Positions 1 to 9,337 are shown, counted from the first letter of the stretch. The stretch: 64,000 nt of DNA from DATKFM01 sp963810485 (GCA_963810485.1 CAWENQ010000005.1:744001-808000); one strand, 5' to 3'. Notes: generated by a model from the letters alone, not told the origin. A program made the numbers and translations.

Positions 1-398
1 GCAGCCGAACAGCATCAGCCCGAAGATCAGCCGATGCCCCGGGAAGCGCCACTTGGTCAGCACATAGCCGTTGAACGCGCCGAGCAGGGTGGAGATGGCC
101 ACCGCCGGCACCACCATGCGGATCGAGTTCCAGAAATAGCCCTTGAGGCCCTCGCAGGTCAGGCCGATGCAGGCCGCACCCCAGGCGTTGAGCCAAGGCT
201 CGATCGTCGGTTGTTGCGGCAGTTGCAGCATGTCGCCATTGCGGATCTCGTCCAGCGTCTTGAACGAGGTCACCAGCATGACGAACAGCGGCAGCAGGTA
301 GATCGCGGCGAACAGCAGCAACGCGCCATAGATCACAATGCGGCCGATCTTCGGCGCACCACGCTGCCGGCGGTGGGAGCAACGGCAGCGCTACTCAT
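1..398 (-). CDS. gtsC: Sugar ABC transporter permease, GtsC/MalG type (partial, disturbed start)
   Basis: Inner-membrane permease of a sugar importer. The visible N-terminal part has a first membrane helix rich in Leu/Ala, then the periplasmic stretch with CEGLKGYFWNSI and the second helix region, which resembles the glucose/mannose permease GtsC. The gene runs off the left edge. An ATG at 398 overlaps the end of gtsB in the form ATGAGTAG. Read from it, the frame meets a stop after about 20 codons, while the conserved protein continues in another frame from about 345. Either one base is wrong in the run near 350-375, or translation starts at an internal GTG (about 336). I favour a sequence error. 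Confidence 0.75.
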
Positions 399-1293
399 GG
401 CGCTTCTCCCGGAGCTCGGAATAGAGGTAGGGCACGATGACCGCGGCGATGGTCATGAGCATGATGACAGCGCTCGCCGCGCCGACGCCCATCTGGTTCC
501 GGGTGAAGGTATAGGAATACATGAAGGTCGCTGGAACTTCCGTGGCCCGACCCGGTCCGCCGCCGGTCAGCGCGATCACCAGGTCGTAGCTCTTGATCGC
601 CATATGGGCGAGCACGATGAAGGCCGAGAGGAACACCGGCCGCAGCATGGGAATGACGATGCGCCGGTAGATGGCGACAGTAGAGGCGCCGTCGATCTGC
701 GCCGCGCGGATCAGTTCGCTGTCGATGCCGCGCAGCCCAGCCAGGAAGATCGCCATGACAAATCCGGAGGATTGCCACACAGCGGCGATGACAATTGTGT
801 AGATCGCCTTGTCCGGATTGATCAGCCAGTCGAAAGCAAAGCTCGTCCAGCCCCATTCATGCATGGTCTTTTCCAGGCCGAGGCCGGGATTGAGGAACCA
901 TTGCCAGGCGGTGCCGGTGACGATGAAGGACAGCGCCATCGGATAGAGATAGATCGGCCGCAATACGCCCTCGATGCGGATGCGCTGGTCCAACAGTATC
1001 GCCAGCAGCAGACCGAGGCCGATGCAGATGCCGATATAGAGCGTGCCGAAGATCCCCAGATTCTGCAGCGCCACATACCAGTTCGGCTGAGCCCACAACC
1101 GGGCATAGGCGCTCAGGCCCGTGAAGCCGTAATTCGGCATCATCTTGGATTCGGTGAAGCTGAGATAGATCGTCCAGAGGATGAATCCGTAGACGAACAG
1201 CAGCACGACGGCGAAAGACGGCGCCAGCACCAGCTTCGGCAGCTGACGCTGCAACCAGCCGATCATACTATTGCCTGTGGTGGCTGCGCTCAT
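391..1293 (-). CDS. gtsB: Sugar ABC transporter permease, GtsB/MalF type
   Basis: Inner-membrane permease of the same importer, about 300 residues with six predicted membrane helices. The cytoplasmic EAA loop is visible near residues 190-215 (ELIRAAQIDGAS followed by IVIPML) and is where the ATPase docks. I chose the ATG at 1293. A longer reading from a TTG at 1320 would begin inside a perfect palindrome (1304-1332), so its extra residues are probably not protein. It lies downstream of the binding protein and overlaps gtsC by 8 bases, so the three genes form one operon. The ATPase gene is presumably beyond the window. Confidence 0.88.
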   Translation of the reverse strand: MSAATTGNSMIGWLQRQLPKLVLAPSFAVVLLFVYGFILWTIYLSFTESKMMPNYGFTGLSAYARLWAQPNWYVALQNLGIFGTLYIGICIGLGLLLAILLDQRIRIEGVLRPIYLYPMALSFIVTGTAWQWFLNPGLGLEKTMHEWGWTSFAFDWLINPDKAIYTIVIAAVWQSSGFVMAIFLAGLRGIDSELIRAAQIDGASTVAIYRRIVIPMLRPVFLSAFIVLAHMAIKSYDLVIALTGGGPGRATEVPATFMYSYTFTRNQMGVGAASAVIMLMTIAAVIVPYLYSELREKRHE

Positions 1294-1303
1294 GGGCGAG
1301 ACC

Positions 1304-1332
1304 GTAGGGGCGGGTTTCAAACCCGCCCCTAC
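1304..1332. repeat. 29-base perfect palindrome between gtsA and gtsB
   Basis: Arms GTAGGGGCGGGTTT and AAACCCGCCCCTAC surround a single C. There is no T-tract on either strand, so it is not a standard terminator. It sits in the gtsA-gtsB gap and could act as an mRNA-stabilising hairpin that keeps binding-protein mRNA more abundant than permease mRNA. It may also be a copy of a dispersed palindromic repeat. Confidence 0.7.
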
Positions 1333-1353
1333 ATCCGCGCGATGACTTCCGGC

Positions 1354-2610
1354 CTACTGCGCGCCGGCCACCGCAGCCATCAGCTGCTTCACCGCCTCTT
1401 CCGACGACATGGCGCCGTTGAAGTGGTTGGTGACCACGTCATAGATGGCGTTCTTCACTGCCGCCGGGGCTGCATGGCCGTGGGCCAGGCTGCCGATCAA
1501 GTGATTGCCAGCGGAAGCTTCCTTGAGGTCCGCCATCGCCTTCTTGCCGCAATCGTCGAAGGCTGCGTCGGACACGTCGGTGCGCGCGGGCACGGAACCC
1601 TTCACCACGTTGAAGGCCGACTGGAAGGTCGGCGACATGATCGCCTTGGCCAGTTCCACCTGTGCGGGTTTCTGCGCATCGCCGACCGCAAAGAGCACAA
1701 ACTGGTCGGAATTGAAGGTGACGTTGCCCTGGGTGCCGGGGAAGCGGAAGCAGAGGAAATCCTGCCCCGGCTTCTGGCCGGCGTTCAGGAATTCGCCCTT
1801 GGCCCAGTCACCCATGATCTGCATGCCGGCTTCGCCTTTGATCACCATGGCCGAAGCCAGGTTCCAGTCGCGGCCGGAGAAGTTCGGATCCAGATATCCG
1901 CGGATCTGGGTCATGCGGTCGAATACGGCCTTCATCGTGTCCGAGCCCAGCGTCGCTGGGTCCAGATCCACCAGCGCCTTCTTGTAGAAATCGAAGCCGC
2001 CCGTCGTCAGCACGACGCTGTCGAAGATGGTGGCGTCCTGCCAGGCCTGGCCGCCATGGGCGATCGCGGTAAGGCCCGACGCCTTGATCTTGTCGGCGGC
2101 GGCGATGAACTCGTCCCAGTTTGTGGGCGGCGTGATCGCCAGCTTGTCGAACACCGCCTTGTTGGCCCACACCCAGTTGGTGGAATGCACATTGACGGGG
2201 GCGGCGATCCACTTGCCGTCATGTTTCGAGAAGGCCTGCAGCGCCGCCGGCACCACGCCGTCCCAGCCCTCGGCCGAGGCCACGTCGTTCAGATCGGCCA
2301 CCACGCCTTCCTTGCCCCAGTCGGTGATGTCGAAGCCCAGCATCTGCACGGCCGTTGGCGGCTCGCCCGAGGCCACGCGGGCGCGCAGCACGGTCATCGC
2401 CTGCTCGCCGCCGCCGCCGGCCACCGGCATGTCTTTCCAGGTGATGCCCTTGGCCTCCAGGTCCTGCTTCAGCACGTTGAGCGCCGCCGCCTCGCCGCCG
2501 GAGGTCCACCAATGCAGTACCTCCACCTCGTCGGCCTTGCCCGCCGTCGCGGTGAGAACGAGGCCCAGGGCGACGCCGCCGAGCAGCCGGGCCAGTCTGG
2601 TTTTCGTCAT
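1354..2610 (-). CDS. gtsA: Sugar ABC transporter substrate-binding protein, GtsA type
   Basis: Periplasmic solute-binding protein (COG1653 class), 418 residues. A signal peptide of about 26 residues ends near TAGKADE. The mature start VLHWWTSGGEAAA and the stretch PVAGGGGEQAMTVL match the glucose/mannose-binding GtsA group of Pseudomonas more than maltose or glycerol-phosphate binding proteins. It is first in the gtsABC operon and delivers sugar to the GtsB/GtsC permeases. Glucose/mannose specificity rests on family resemblance. Confidence 0.88.
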   Translation of the reverse strand: MTKTRLARLLGGVALGLVLTATAGKADEVEVLHWWTSGGEAAALNVLKQDLEAKGITWKDMPVAGGGGEQAMTVLRARVASGEPPTAVQMLGFDITDWGKEGVVADLNDVASAEGWDGVVPAALQAFSKHDGKWIAAPVNVHSTNWVWANKAVFDKLAITPPTNWDEFIAAADKIKASGLTAIAHGGQAWQDATIFDSVVLTTGGFDFYKKALVDLDPATLGSDTMKAVFDRMTQIRGYLDPNFSGRDWNLASAMVIKGEAGMQIMGDWAKGEFLNAGQKPGQDFLCFRFPGTQGNVTFNSDQFVLFAVGDAQKPAQVELAKAIMSPTFQSAFNVVKGSVPARTDVSDAAFDDCGKKAMADLKEASAGNHLIGSLAHGHAAPAAVKNAIYDVVTNHFNGAMSSEEAVKQLMAAVAGAQ

Positions 2611-2798
2611 GTCGATCCTCCCATGTGGATGCGTTAATCTGGTCTAGCGGTGGAACCCGCTGGATTGGCATTCGTTATCGTCTTAATCTATCCATGGCGT
2701 GCCGTGGGCCGGAATGGCAAGGGGCTTTTTCCCCTGTATCCCCCTGCCTAAGTCGGTGTTTTGCAGGCGCGAACTGTGATCACAGGAGTTGCCGCTAC

Positions 2799-3164
2799 AT
2801 GCCCGAAACCCCCCGCCCGCCGGTCAACGGCGAGACCCGCCCCTGGGGCGCTTTCCAGATCCTGGATGAAGGGCCCGGCTTCAAGGTGAAGCGCATCACG
2901 GTCAATCCCGGCGGCCGCCTGTCGCTGCAAAGCCACACGAAGCGCAGCGAGCATTGGGTGGTGGCGCGCGGCATGGCCCGGGTGACTGTGGGCGAGACGG
3001 TGCGGGACCTCAGGCCGGATGAAGCCGTCTACATCGCCGTCGGCCAAAAGCACCGGCTGGAAAATCCGTTCTCCGAACCGCTCGAGCTGATCGAGGTTCA
3101 ATGCGGCGGCTACCTGGGCGAGGATGATATCGTGCGATATGAAGACGCGTATAACAGGCGTTAG
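2799..3164 (+). CDS. Cupin, mannose-6-phosphate isomerase type II-like domain
   Basis: Small soluble cupin, 121 residues. The ATG at 2799 follows AGGAG at 2784-2788. The core RPWGAFQILDEG, then SLQSHTKRSEHWVV and VGQKHRLENP, is the metal-binding cupin found at the C-terminus of ManC/AlgA-type bifunctional enzymes. Here it stands alone, without the nucleotidyltransferase half. Such solitary domains are usually annotated as phosphomannose isomerase-like, but activity is not proven. It diverges from gtsA across a 190-base gap, so a link to mannose use is possible but inferred only from position. Confidence 0.85.
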   Translation: MPETPRPPVNGETRPWGAFQILDEGPGFKVKRITVNPGGRLSLQSHTKRSEHWVVARGMARVTVGETVRDLRPDEAVYIAVGQKHRLENPFSEPLELIEVQCGGYLGEDDIVRYEDAYNRR

Positions 3165-3181
3165 CAAGTACGCGTACCATC

Positions 3182-3343
3182 ATTGTCATCCCGGAAATCG
3201 CGCATAGCGCGATTGCGCAGCAATCGGCGCGGCGCGATTATCCGGGACCCATGAACACCGGGCGGTTGTTAATATAGCTTGGCAGATCCCGTGTTCTTGG
3301 GTCCCGGGTTCCGTCGCTGAAGCGACGGCTCCGGGATGACAAA
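3182..3343. repeat. Inverted pair of GTCATCCCGG...GGGACCCA repeats
   Basis: Two palindromic units face each other at 3182-3251 and 3297-3343. The outer arms are GTCATCCCGG and CCGGGACCC in the first unit, and GGGTCCCGG and CCGGGATGAC in the second. The inner stems differ: AATCGCGC/GCGCGATT in the first and GTCGCT/AGCGAC in the second. This is the arrangement of dispersed intergenic REP-like pairs. It fills the gap between the cupin and the DUF1479 gene. Confidence 0.75.
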
Positions 3344-3366
3344 TTTTGTGAGCATGAGAAGGCAAG

Positions 3367-4632
3367 ATGGCCGATCTATCTGCCCTTAAAAATTCCAAGG
3401 ACGCGCTCTCCCGCGTCATCCGTGACACCAAGACAAAACTCCGCGCGTTGAATCCGAATTACGCCGCCGCCTTCCGCGCCATGGAGGACGACATCCGCCG
3501 CGAGGTCGACGCCGTGGTCGGCAAGCGAGAGCGCGGCGACTTCATCGTCCCCGAGATCGCCTATGCCGACATCGCCGCCGGCCGCGTGTCCGAGTTTGCC
3601 ATCGCCGCGATCCGCCGCACCGGCACTGCCGTCATCCGCGGCGTATTCCCGAAGGCCCAGGCTGAAGCGTGGAACGAGGAGCTCGGCGAGTACATCAGCG
3701 CCAATGGCTATTACGAGCAGAAGGTCGACCCCAACCTCGACAAATATTTCTCCACCCTGAAATCCGACCGGCCGCAGATCTTCGGCATTTATTGGTCGAA
3801 ACCGCAGATCCAGGCGCGGCAGTCCGAAAGCCTTGCCGCCGCCCGCGCCTTCCTCAACGGCCTTTGGCGCCACGAGAGCGAAGGCCAGACCTGGTTCGAA
3901 CCGAAGCGCGAGACCGCCTATGCCGACCGCACCCGCCGCCGCCAGCCCGGTGATGTCAGCCTCGGCCTCTCGCCCCACATGGATGCGGGCTCGGTTGAGC
4001 GCTGGATCGACGGGGCCTATCAGCGCGTTTATCGCCACGTCTTTTCGGGCGACATCGGCCGCTACAATCCCTTCGACGGCGCCTGGCGCACGCACACATC
4101 GGAGATCCCGTCCCCGGCGGTCTGCAGCGTGTTCCGCACCTATCAGGGCTGGACGGCGCTGACGCCCCAGGGGCCGGGCGACGGCACGCTGCAACTCATC
4201 CCCATTGCCCGGGGCATCGCCTACATGCTGCTGCGGGCGCTGCAGGACGATGTGCCGGAGGATCAGCTCTGCGGCGCCCAGCCGGCCCGCGCGTTGTCGG
4301 CCCTGCCGGACTGGCATCCGGCGCTGATGCCCGCCCTGTCGCCCATCCCGCTGGTGCAGCCCGGCGACACCGTCTGGTGGCATCCGGATATCGTCCACGC
4401 GGTGGAAGATCGCCATGGCGGCCAGGGCTACAGCAACGTGATCTATATCGGCGGCGCGCCCTGGTGCGAGAAGAACGCCGCCTATCTTCCGCGCCAGGCC
4501 GCTAGGTTCCTGAAGGGCGAAAGCGCGCCTGATTTCGCGGCCGAAAACTATGAGGTCGGCTACCAGGACCGTGCCACGCCTGATGATCTCACCGGCCTAG
4601 GCAAAAAGCAGATGGGGCTGGCGGCCTGGTGA
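3367..4632 (+). CDS. DUF1479 family protein (YbiU-like, predicted Fe(II)/2-oxoglutarate oxygenase fold)
   Basis: Soluble protein of 421 residues, full length for DUF1479. Candidate metal ligands are HMDAGSVERW near residue 201 and the distal His in WWHPDIVHAVED near residue 339, fitting the double-stranded beta-helix oxygenase fold proposed for this family. The substrate is unknown. The C-terminal stretch EKNAAYLPRQAARFLKG recurs as a diverged fragment at 9946-10045, so the genome has or had another copy. No operon partner is visible. Confidence 0.87.
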   Translation: MADLSALKNSKDALSRVIRDTKTKLRALNPNYAAAFRAMEDDIRREVDAVVGKRERGDFIVPEIAYADIAAGRVSEFAIAAIRRTGTAVIRGVFPKAQAEAWNEELGEYISANGYYEQKVDPNLDKYFSTLKSDRPQIFGIYWSKPQIQARQSESLAAARAFLNGLWRHESEGQTWFEPKRETAYADRTRRRQPGDVSLGLSPHMDAGSVERWIDGAYQRVYRHVFSGDIGRYNPFDGAWRTHTSEIPSPAVCSVFRTYQGWTALTPQGPGDGTLQLIPIARGIAYMLLRALQDDVPEDQLCGAQPARALSALPDWHPALMPALSPIPLVQPGDTVWWHPDIVHAVEDRHGGQGYSNVIYIGGAPWCEKNAAYLPRQAARFLKGESAPDFAAENYEVGYQDRATPDDLTGLGKKQMGLAAW

Positions 4633-4687
4633 CCGCGCAGCCCCAACTCCCACTGGCCCATCGTCCCCTTGGCGGGTGCCCGGCCGT

Positions 4688-6682
4688 TTACATCGACAGG
4701 CGGACGTCGGTCAGGCGGGAGGAGATATCCTCAAGCGCATCGCGAAGATCATCGGCCGAATCTGCGTCGTAGAAGTAGTGGATGCCGTTCTCGGTCGGCG
4801 AGGCGATGCCCTCGAGCATGTCCAGCTCGTCCTGATTGCCGGCGAGATTGAAGCCGATGACGAACAGCTTGATGCCCTCGTCCTTCACGTTCCGTGCCAG
4901 CCGTCGCAGACGGTTGTCCAGATTGTTGTTCCTGGAGGCGATCACGCCTGCATCGTTTGGTGCATCGATCATGCCGTGGGCGGCATTATTGTTGTCGCCG
5001 GCGATCTCGCCATAGCCGAAGCGGCCCTTATAGGCGTCGCCATTGCCGCCGAACTGCGCGCCGTCGGTGACCAGGATGATGTAGCGGTCGCGCGTGAAGG
5101 GCGTGGAGACCAGGCCCTGGTTGAAGGGTTCGCCGGGCATCAGCACCTCCCAGGCCCAATAGAGGCCCTGGAGGATGTTGGTGGTGCCGTCGGGGTCGTT
5201 GTTGCCGATGCTGTGGATCTGCGCCTTGATCTGCGTCTTGTCCGGCGTCAGTGGAATAATGCTGCGTGACAGGCAGGCGTTGCAGTCCAGGCCGCCCGGA
5301 TTGTTGGTGATGACGGGCACGGCATAGGGCCGCCTGTTGTCGTCAAAGAACCGCAGCGTGCCGGAATAGCTAGCGCCGACGGGCGCGGTCGCCGCCGGCA
5401 CGGCCACGGGCCGGCTGGTTTCCGCCGCCGCGCCCTTGATCGTGCCATCGGCGTTGTCCAGCAGCACCGTGGTGTCCGTGGTGTAGTTGCCGCTGCCGAA
5501 ATCGGTGTAGTAGGCCAGCGTGCAGCTCCGGTTGCGCCAGCTGCCGGTTGTGGCCCATCGCGTGCCCGGCCCGGCCTCTGCCGCCAACCAGTTGTTGTCG
5601 CGCGGCTCGGACTCGAGTTCGGCCATCGGTTCCCAGCCGGGCCAGTCCTTCTGCGTGCTGCCGGTGCCGACATCGAACTGCTCCCCGCGCACCAAGTCGG
5701 CGTCGTTGGTGTTGACGCTGTTGGTGTTGCTGTTGCGGGTGCCCGGCGTCGCCTCGCCGCCGACATAGCGGGCATAGACGCAGCCGCTCCAGCCGCCGGG
5801 CAGCTGGCCGCCGGCGGCCGGGGAGCGCGGATCCATGATCAGCGGCACCTGCGAATTGTTCGCCAGCCATACCGATGTCTGGCTGGCCGCGCCTGTCACC
5901 GGGTTGGTATAGGAGCTGACAGCCTGCGTGGTGACGCCCGAGAAGGTCTCGCCCTGGGTCATCACATTGACCTTGGAGTTCCAGGGCACGAAGCCGATAT
6001 TGATCAGGTTATAGGGCGTGCCGTTGACCACCAGCACCGGCGAGGCGTTGTTGGTCACGCCATAGACCGCGTCCATGAAGTTCTCCAGGCCGTCGCGCGC
6101 CGCGCCGATGCGTTCCGCGCCGTCCATCGATCCCGACATGTCCAGGGAGATCACGGCGTCCAGCGCGCGGATGGTGCGCTCCACCTCGGATTCCGCCACC
6201 ACGGTCATCTCGTTGCAGGCCATGCAGCCGAACGCGTTCAGCACCCGCGTGAAGGTGGTGGGAATGGTGGCGCTCGCCGCCATATGCAGCGTCTCGCTGC
6301 CGGCAATGCCGCCTTCCACCGGCGTGTGCAGCGTCACCCGCGCGTCCATGAAATCGGCGGTGAACGGCGCCTCGAAGACGATAGTGGTGGAGTTCGGGAA
6401 ATTCGCCGAGAAGTATTTCAGCAGGTCCTCGTTGCGGTCGGGCGAGAAATAGACCTTGCCGCCCGCCAGCACCGCCTGGTCGATCGCCTGCGACAGGCGC
6501 GCCTTCAGCAGAAAGCCGCGCGCCGCGTCGGTCGCCAGCCCCAGCGCGCCGAGCATGGGAATGAGGGCGACGGCATAGAGTATGTTGATCGAGCCTCGCT
6601 CGCTGCCGAACCAGGCCGACAGCCACCGCCGCGTGCCGCGCCGCCGAGATCCCAACGCCAGCCAGCTCCACAACATGCCCAT
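4688..6682 (-). CDS. TadG-like protein: TadE/G membrane domain plus von Willebrand A domain
   Basis: Membrane-anchored protein of 664 residues. After a basic N-terminus comes one hydrophobic helix (about residues 31-52) of the Flp-pilus TadE/TadG type. A large extracytoplasmic part follows, with the metal-binding DMSGSMDG motif at residue 181 and ILVTDGAQ further on, marking a von Willebrand factor A domain. There are paired cysteines (CMAC, CNAC). Proteins of this layout belong to Tad pilus loci, but no other tad gene is in the window, so it may be a solitary copy. The ATG at 6682 is preceded by a G-rich stretch; an ATG two codons in is also possible. Confidence 0.85.
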   Translation of the reverse strand: MGMLWSWLALGSRRRGTRRWLSAWFGSERGSINILYAVALIPMLGALGLATDAARGFLLKARLSQAIDQAVLAGGKVYFSPDRNEDLLKYFSANFPNSTTIVFEAPFTADFMDARVTLHTPVEGGIAGSETLHMAASATIPTTFTRVLNAFGCMACNEMTVVAESEVERTIRALDAVISLDMSGSMDGAERIGAARDGLENFMDAVYGVTNNASPVLVVNGTPYNLINIGFVPWNSKVNVMTQGETFSGVTTQAVSSYTNPVTGAASQTSVWLANNSQVPLIMDPRSPAAGGQLPGGWSGCVYARYVGGEATPGTRNSNTNSVNTNDADLVRGEQFDVGTGSTQKDWPGWEPMAELESEPRDNNWLAAEAGPGTRWATTGSWRNRSCTLAYYTDFGSGNYTTDTTVLLDNADGTIKGAAAETSRPVAVPAATAPVGASYSGTLRFFDDNRRPYAVPVITNNPGGLDCNACLSRSIIPLTPDKTQIKAQIHSIGNNDPDGTTNILQGLYWAWEVLMPGEPFNQGLVSTPFTRDRYIILVTDGAQFGGNGDAYKGRFGYGEIAGDNNNAAHGMIDAPNDAGVIASRNNNLDNRLRRLARNVKDEGIKLFVIGFNLAGNQDELDMLEGIASPTENGIHYFYDADSADDLRDALEDISSRLTDVRLSM

Positions 6683-7014
6683 GTCCCGTTCCCCCTACGC
6701 TGCCCGGCCCCGATAACCCGGGACCGGTCCGCCCACCCGCGCCGTCCTGCGGCCATGGCAGAGCCTAGGCGGCCACCCGCTGCGATGCTTGGACGGTCGC
6801 TGGAGGAATGATGGAGGTTTCTGGGATTAACCTTGGGACGCCGGGATCAGGGTCGGCCTGCAGGACTTTTTTCCTGGAATGCGGCCTGCCGGCATACATG
6901 TGCCGCGCATTGAAGAAAACTGTATACTCGCTGCGGCGGAGTGGGTGGCGCCGGGTGGGCGGTCATCCCAAGAGATCGCCCGCGGGTGATAGAATCCGCG
7001 GCGGAGGTGACATC
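6683..7014. other. Intergenic, 332 bases
   Basis: Divergent gap between the TadG-like gene and the GFA-family gene. An open frame runs from an ATG at 6808 into the GFA gene, but it lacks protein-like composition and the GFA gene has its own strong ribosome site. I see no RNA gene, terminator or clear promoter. Confidence 0.5.
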
Positions 7015-7389
7015 ATGGAATACAAGGCCCGCTGCCATTGCGGACGCGTCCGCTTCTCGTTCCGCAGCCCGGAGATCAAGACCGGCGCCCGCTGCGACTG
7101 TTCGCTCTGCCTCCGCCGGGGCGCGGTGCTGTCGCCGGCCTATATCCCGGCCGCGGACTTCACGCCGCACCACGACCCGCGGGACCTCGGCCTGTATCTC
7201 TGGAACGAGAAGGTCTTGAGCAACTACTTCTGCAAGACCTGCGGCATCTTCACCTACATCGCCGACGGCGAGAACGGCAAGGACGGCTACCGCGTCAATC
7301 TCGGCTGCGTCGAAGGCCTCGATCCGCTGGCGCTCGACGTCAGCATTATCGATGGCAAGTCGGTGCCGTTGGTGGAAAACTCATCCTGA
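7015..7389 (+). CDS. GFA-family zinc protein (CENP-V/GFA domain)
   Basis: Soluble zinc-binding protein of 124 residues. The ATG at 7015 follows GGAGGTGA at 7002-7009. The cysteine pattern of the family is intact: CHCG near residue 7, CDCSLC near 27 and FCKTCGIFTY near 66. The family was named for glutathione-dependent formaldehyde activation, but most members have no proven role. Two truncated copies of its 3' end lie downstream at 9564-9602 and 11284-11455, so this locus has been duplicated and rearranged. Confidence 0.9.
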   Translation: MEYKARCHCGRVRFSFRSPEIKTGARCDCSLCLRRGAVLSPAYIPAADFTPHHDPRDLGLYLWNEKVLSNYFCKTCGIFTYIADGENGKDGYRVNLGCVEGLDPLALDVSIIDGKSVPLVENSS

Positions 7390-7423
7390 AGACGGCATCC
7401 GCTGGGAACGCGAGGGCAAGCCC

Positions 7424-8168
7424 ATGAAGAGCAATCCTCTCCTGCAAGAACCTGGGGAACTGCACAAGGCAGCATCGGCGGAGCAGGCGGCTGCCACGAT
7501 CCCGCGGCGCATCGGCGCCAAGGTTCTGCGCGAGCTGCGCAGCGCCTTGCCGCCGACGATCTTCTTCTTCGTCGGCTTCAACTTCATCGTCCTGACGACG
7601 AATCTTCTGGTCGCCAGCTATGCCGTCGCCGTCAGCAGTTTCATGCTCGCCACCGTGGCGGCGCTCGTCGTCGGCAAGGCGGTGATCACCGCCAATTCGA
7701 TGCCCTTCCTCAAGATCTTCGACCGGGCGCCCCTGATCCAGCCGATCCTGTTCAAGACGGCGGTCTACTGGGTCGCGGTGTTCTTTGCGCGCCTGGGGGA
7801 GCGCTTCCTGCATTTCCTGATCGACGGCAATTCGCCCCTGGATTTCGGCGAGCATCTGATCGCCGAGCTTCTCCTGGGATCGCTTCATCGCCATCTCGCT
7901 CTGGATCTTCGTGCTGTTCCTGATCTATGTGACCGCGGCGGAGTTCAGCCAGCTCATCGGGCCGGCCGAAATGCGGCGGCTCTTCTTCGCCTACCGGCCG
8001 TCCGAGCTGCAATTGAACAGGCGCCAGCGCGCCCGCGAGCTGATGCGCTTGAGCCGGCTCGCCGATGATCACGGGATCGAGGAGTTCCGCGATACCGGCA
8101 GCGCCGCGCATCACCAGCTGGTCGAACTCATCCAGCGTCTCGCGCGGCCGGCGGAGGCGAAGGCCTAG
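7424..8168 (+). pseudogene. Predicted multi-pass membrane protein, one frameshift
   Basis: About 240 residues in two frames. The first frame starts at the ATG at 7424 and holds helices such as TIFFFVGFNFIVLTTNLLV and the next hydrophobic segment. Near 7865-7880 the coherent protein moves to another frame, continuing WDRFIAISLWIFVLFLIYV and a charged C-terminal tail rich in Arg/Leu. The two halves make one plausible protein of about four helices. I do not recognise the family. It meets the patatin gene tail to tail with a 4-base overlap. A single-base read error is likely. Confidence 0.6.
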
Positions 8169-9337
8169 TTGCTGCCGCGGGTCCTCGGCGGCGCCTTCTT
8201 CCAGGAATAGCCGCGCCGCGCCTGCTGATAGGCGTAGTCGTAGAGCGCGTTCATGTAGGTCTTGTCGAAGCGCCCCGGCTTCGGCGCGGCAAAGTCCTTG
8301 CCGATATAGGCGAGGTTGTAGTCGACGCCATCGCGCTCCGCGAGGTAGTAGATCCGCTCCAGGTCCTTCGAGCCGCCCCAATGGATCATGGTCGAGATCG
8401 TCCGGCCGGCGATGTTCAAGGTCCGGCGCTCCACCTGCGCCCATTCCGGATCCTCGCGGGCGTTGCGGATCAGGTACGCCTTGCGCTCCCGCTGCCCGCC
8501 CTCGCGCAAGTCGAGCCCCGGCGGATAGACGAACATCTCCGTGATCGCGCCGCCATCGACATGCATCTCCTGGTATGACTTGCCGTTGACCTCGACGTCG
8601 ATCAGCACCGGCTGGAAATAGGCGGGGATGGCCGACGACGCGCGCAGGATCTTGCGGACGAGGTCGAGGCCGCCCGGGTGGCCGCTGGCGGCGATCGCGC
8701 CGACGTTCCAGGTGACCGGCCGCTGGGCATCCAGGTCGGTCGTGCCGATCAGGAGAAGCCGGCCCTTCTGATACTCGCGGGCGATGGCCGCCATCATCGA
8801 CTCGTCGAAGTAATGGGCGATGAGCCGCCACAGCGGCGTGGTGTCGGCCATCGCATCGGCGAACATGACGCCGAGGAGGCCGCGGCTGCTGTACACATCG
8901 TCGGCGGAAATCGTCGTGTAGATATCGCGAAGCTGCGCGTCGTATGCCGGGCCGAGGAAGGCGAAGGGGGCGATCAGGGCGCCGGTGCTGACCCCCGTGA
9001 CGACGTGAAACTCGGGGCGGTCGCCGGCCTCGGTCCATCCGACCAGCAGCCCGGACCCGAAGGCGCCGTTGTCGCCGCCGCCGGAGACCGCCAGGAACTT
9101 CGCCATCGGCAGCTGCGCATCCCCGGTCAGGCCCAGGACCTGCCTCTGGCGCTTCAGCGCCTGCAGGCCTTCGGCGGCCATGGCGGCCGGGTCATCGACG
9201 GGAAAGAAGCGGGCGCGGGAGATGCCCAGCGGATTTGCCCGCGTCGTGTCGGCGCGGGGAACCGACGGCATCCGCCGCCGATCCTTCTGCGTCGCGAGCC
9301 GCCAGGCATTCGAGGCCGTTCCAAAAAGCTTTCCCAT
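8165..9337 (-). CDS. Patatin-like phospholipase
   Basis: Predicted lipid acyl hydrolase of 390 residues with the Ser-Asp dyad of patatins. The glycine-rich oxyanion loop GGGDNGAFGSG is near residue 90, the nucleophile motif GVSTG near 119 and the catalytic Asp in VDGGA near 267. No clear signal peptide, although the first 20 residues are basic and could be an anchor. The long upstream gap on its 5' side contains a hairpin and repeat debris. The lipid substrate is unknown. Confidence 0.88.
   Translation of the reverse strand: MGKLFGTASNAWRLATQKDRRRMPSVPRADTTRANPLGISRARFFPVDDPAAMAAEGLQALKRQRQVLGLTGDAQLPMAKFLAVSGGGDNGAFGSGLLVGWTEAGDRPEFHVVTGVSTGALIAPFAFLGPAYDAQLRDIYTTISADDVYSSRGLLGVMFADAMADTTPLWRLIAHYFDESMMAAIAREYQKGRLLLIGTTDLDAQRPVTWNVGAIAASGHPGGLDLVRKILRASSAIPAYFQPVLIDVEVNGKSYQEMHVDGGAITEMFVYPPGLDLREGGQRERKAYLIRNAREDPEWAQVERRTLNIAGRTISTMIHWGGSKDLERIYYLAERDGVDYNLAYIGKDFAAPKPGRFDKTYMNALYDYAYQQARRGYSWKKAPPRTRGSN

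Noticed and set aside
34..2637. Long open frame of 867 codons on the plus strand
   Set aside because: It is antisense to gtsABC, has His/Arg/Gly-rich composition typical of the shadow frame of GC-rich genes, and no recognisable domain.
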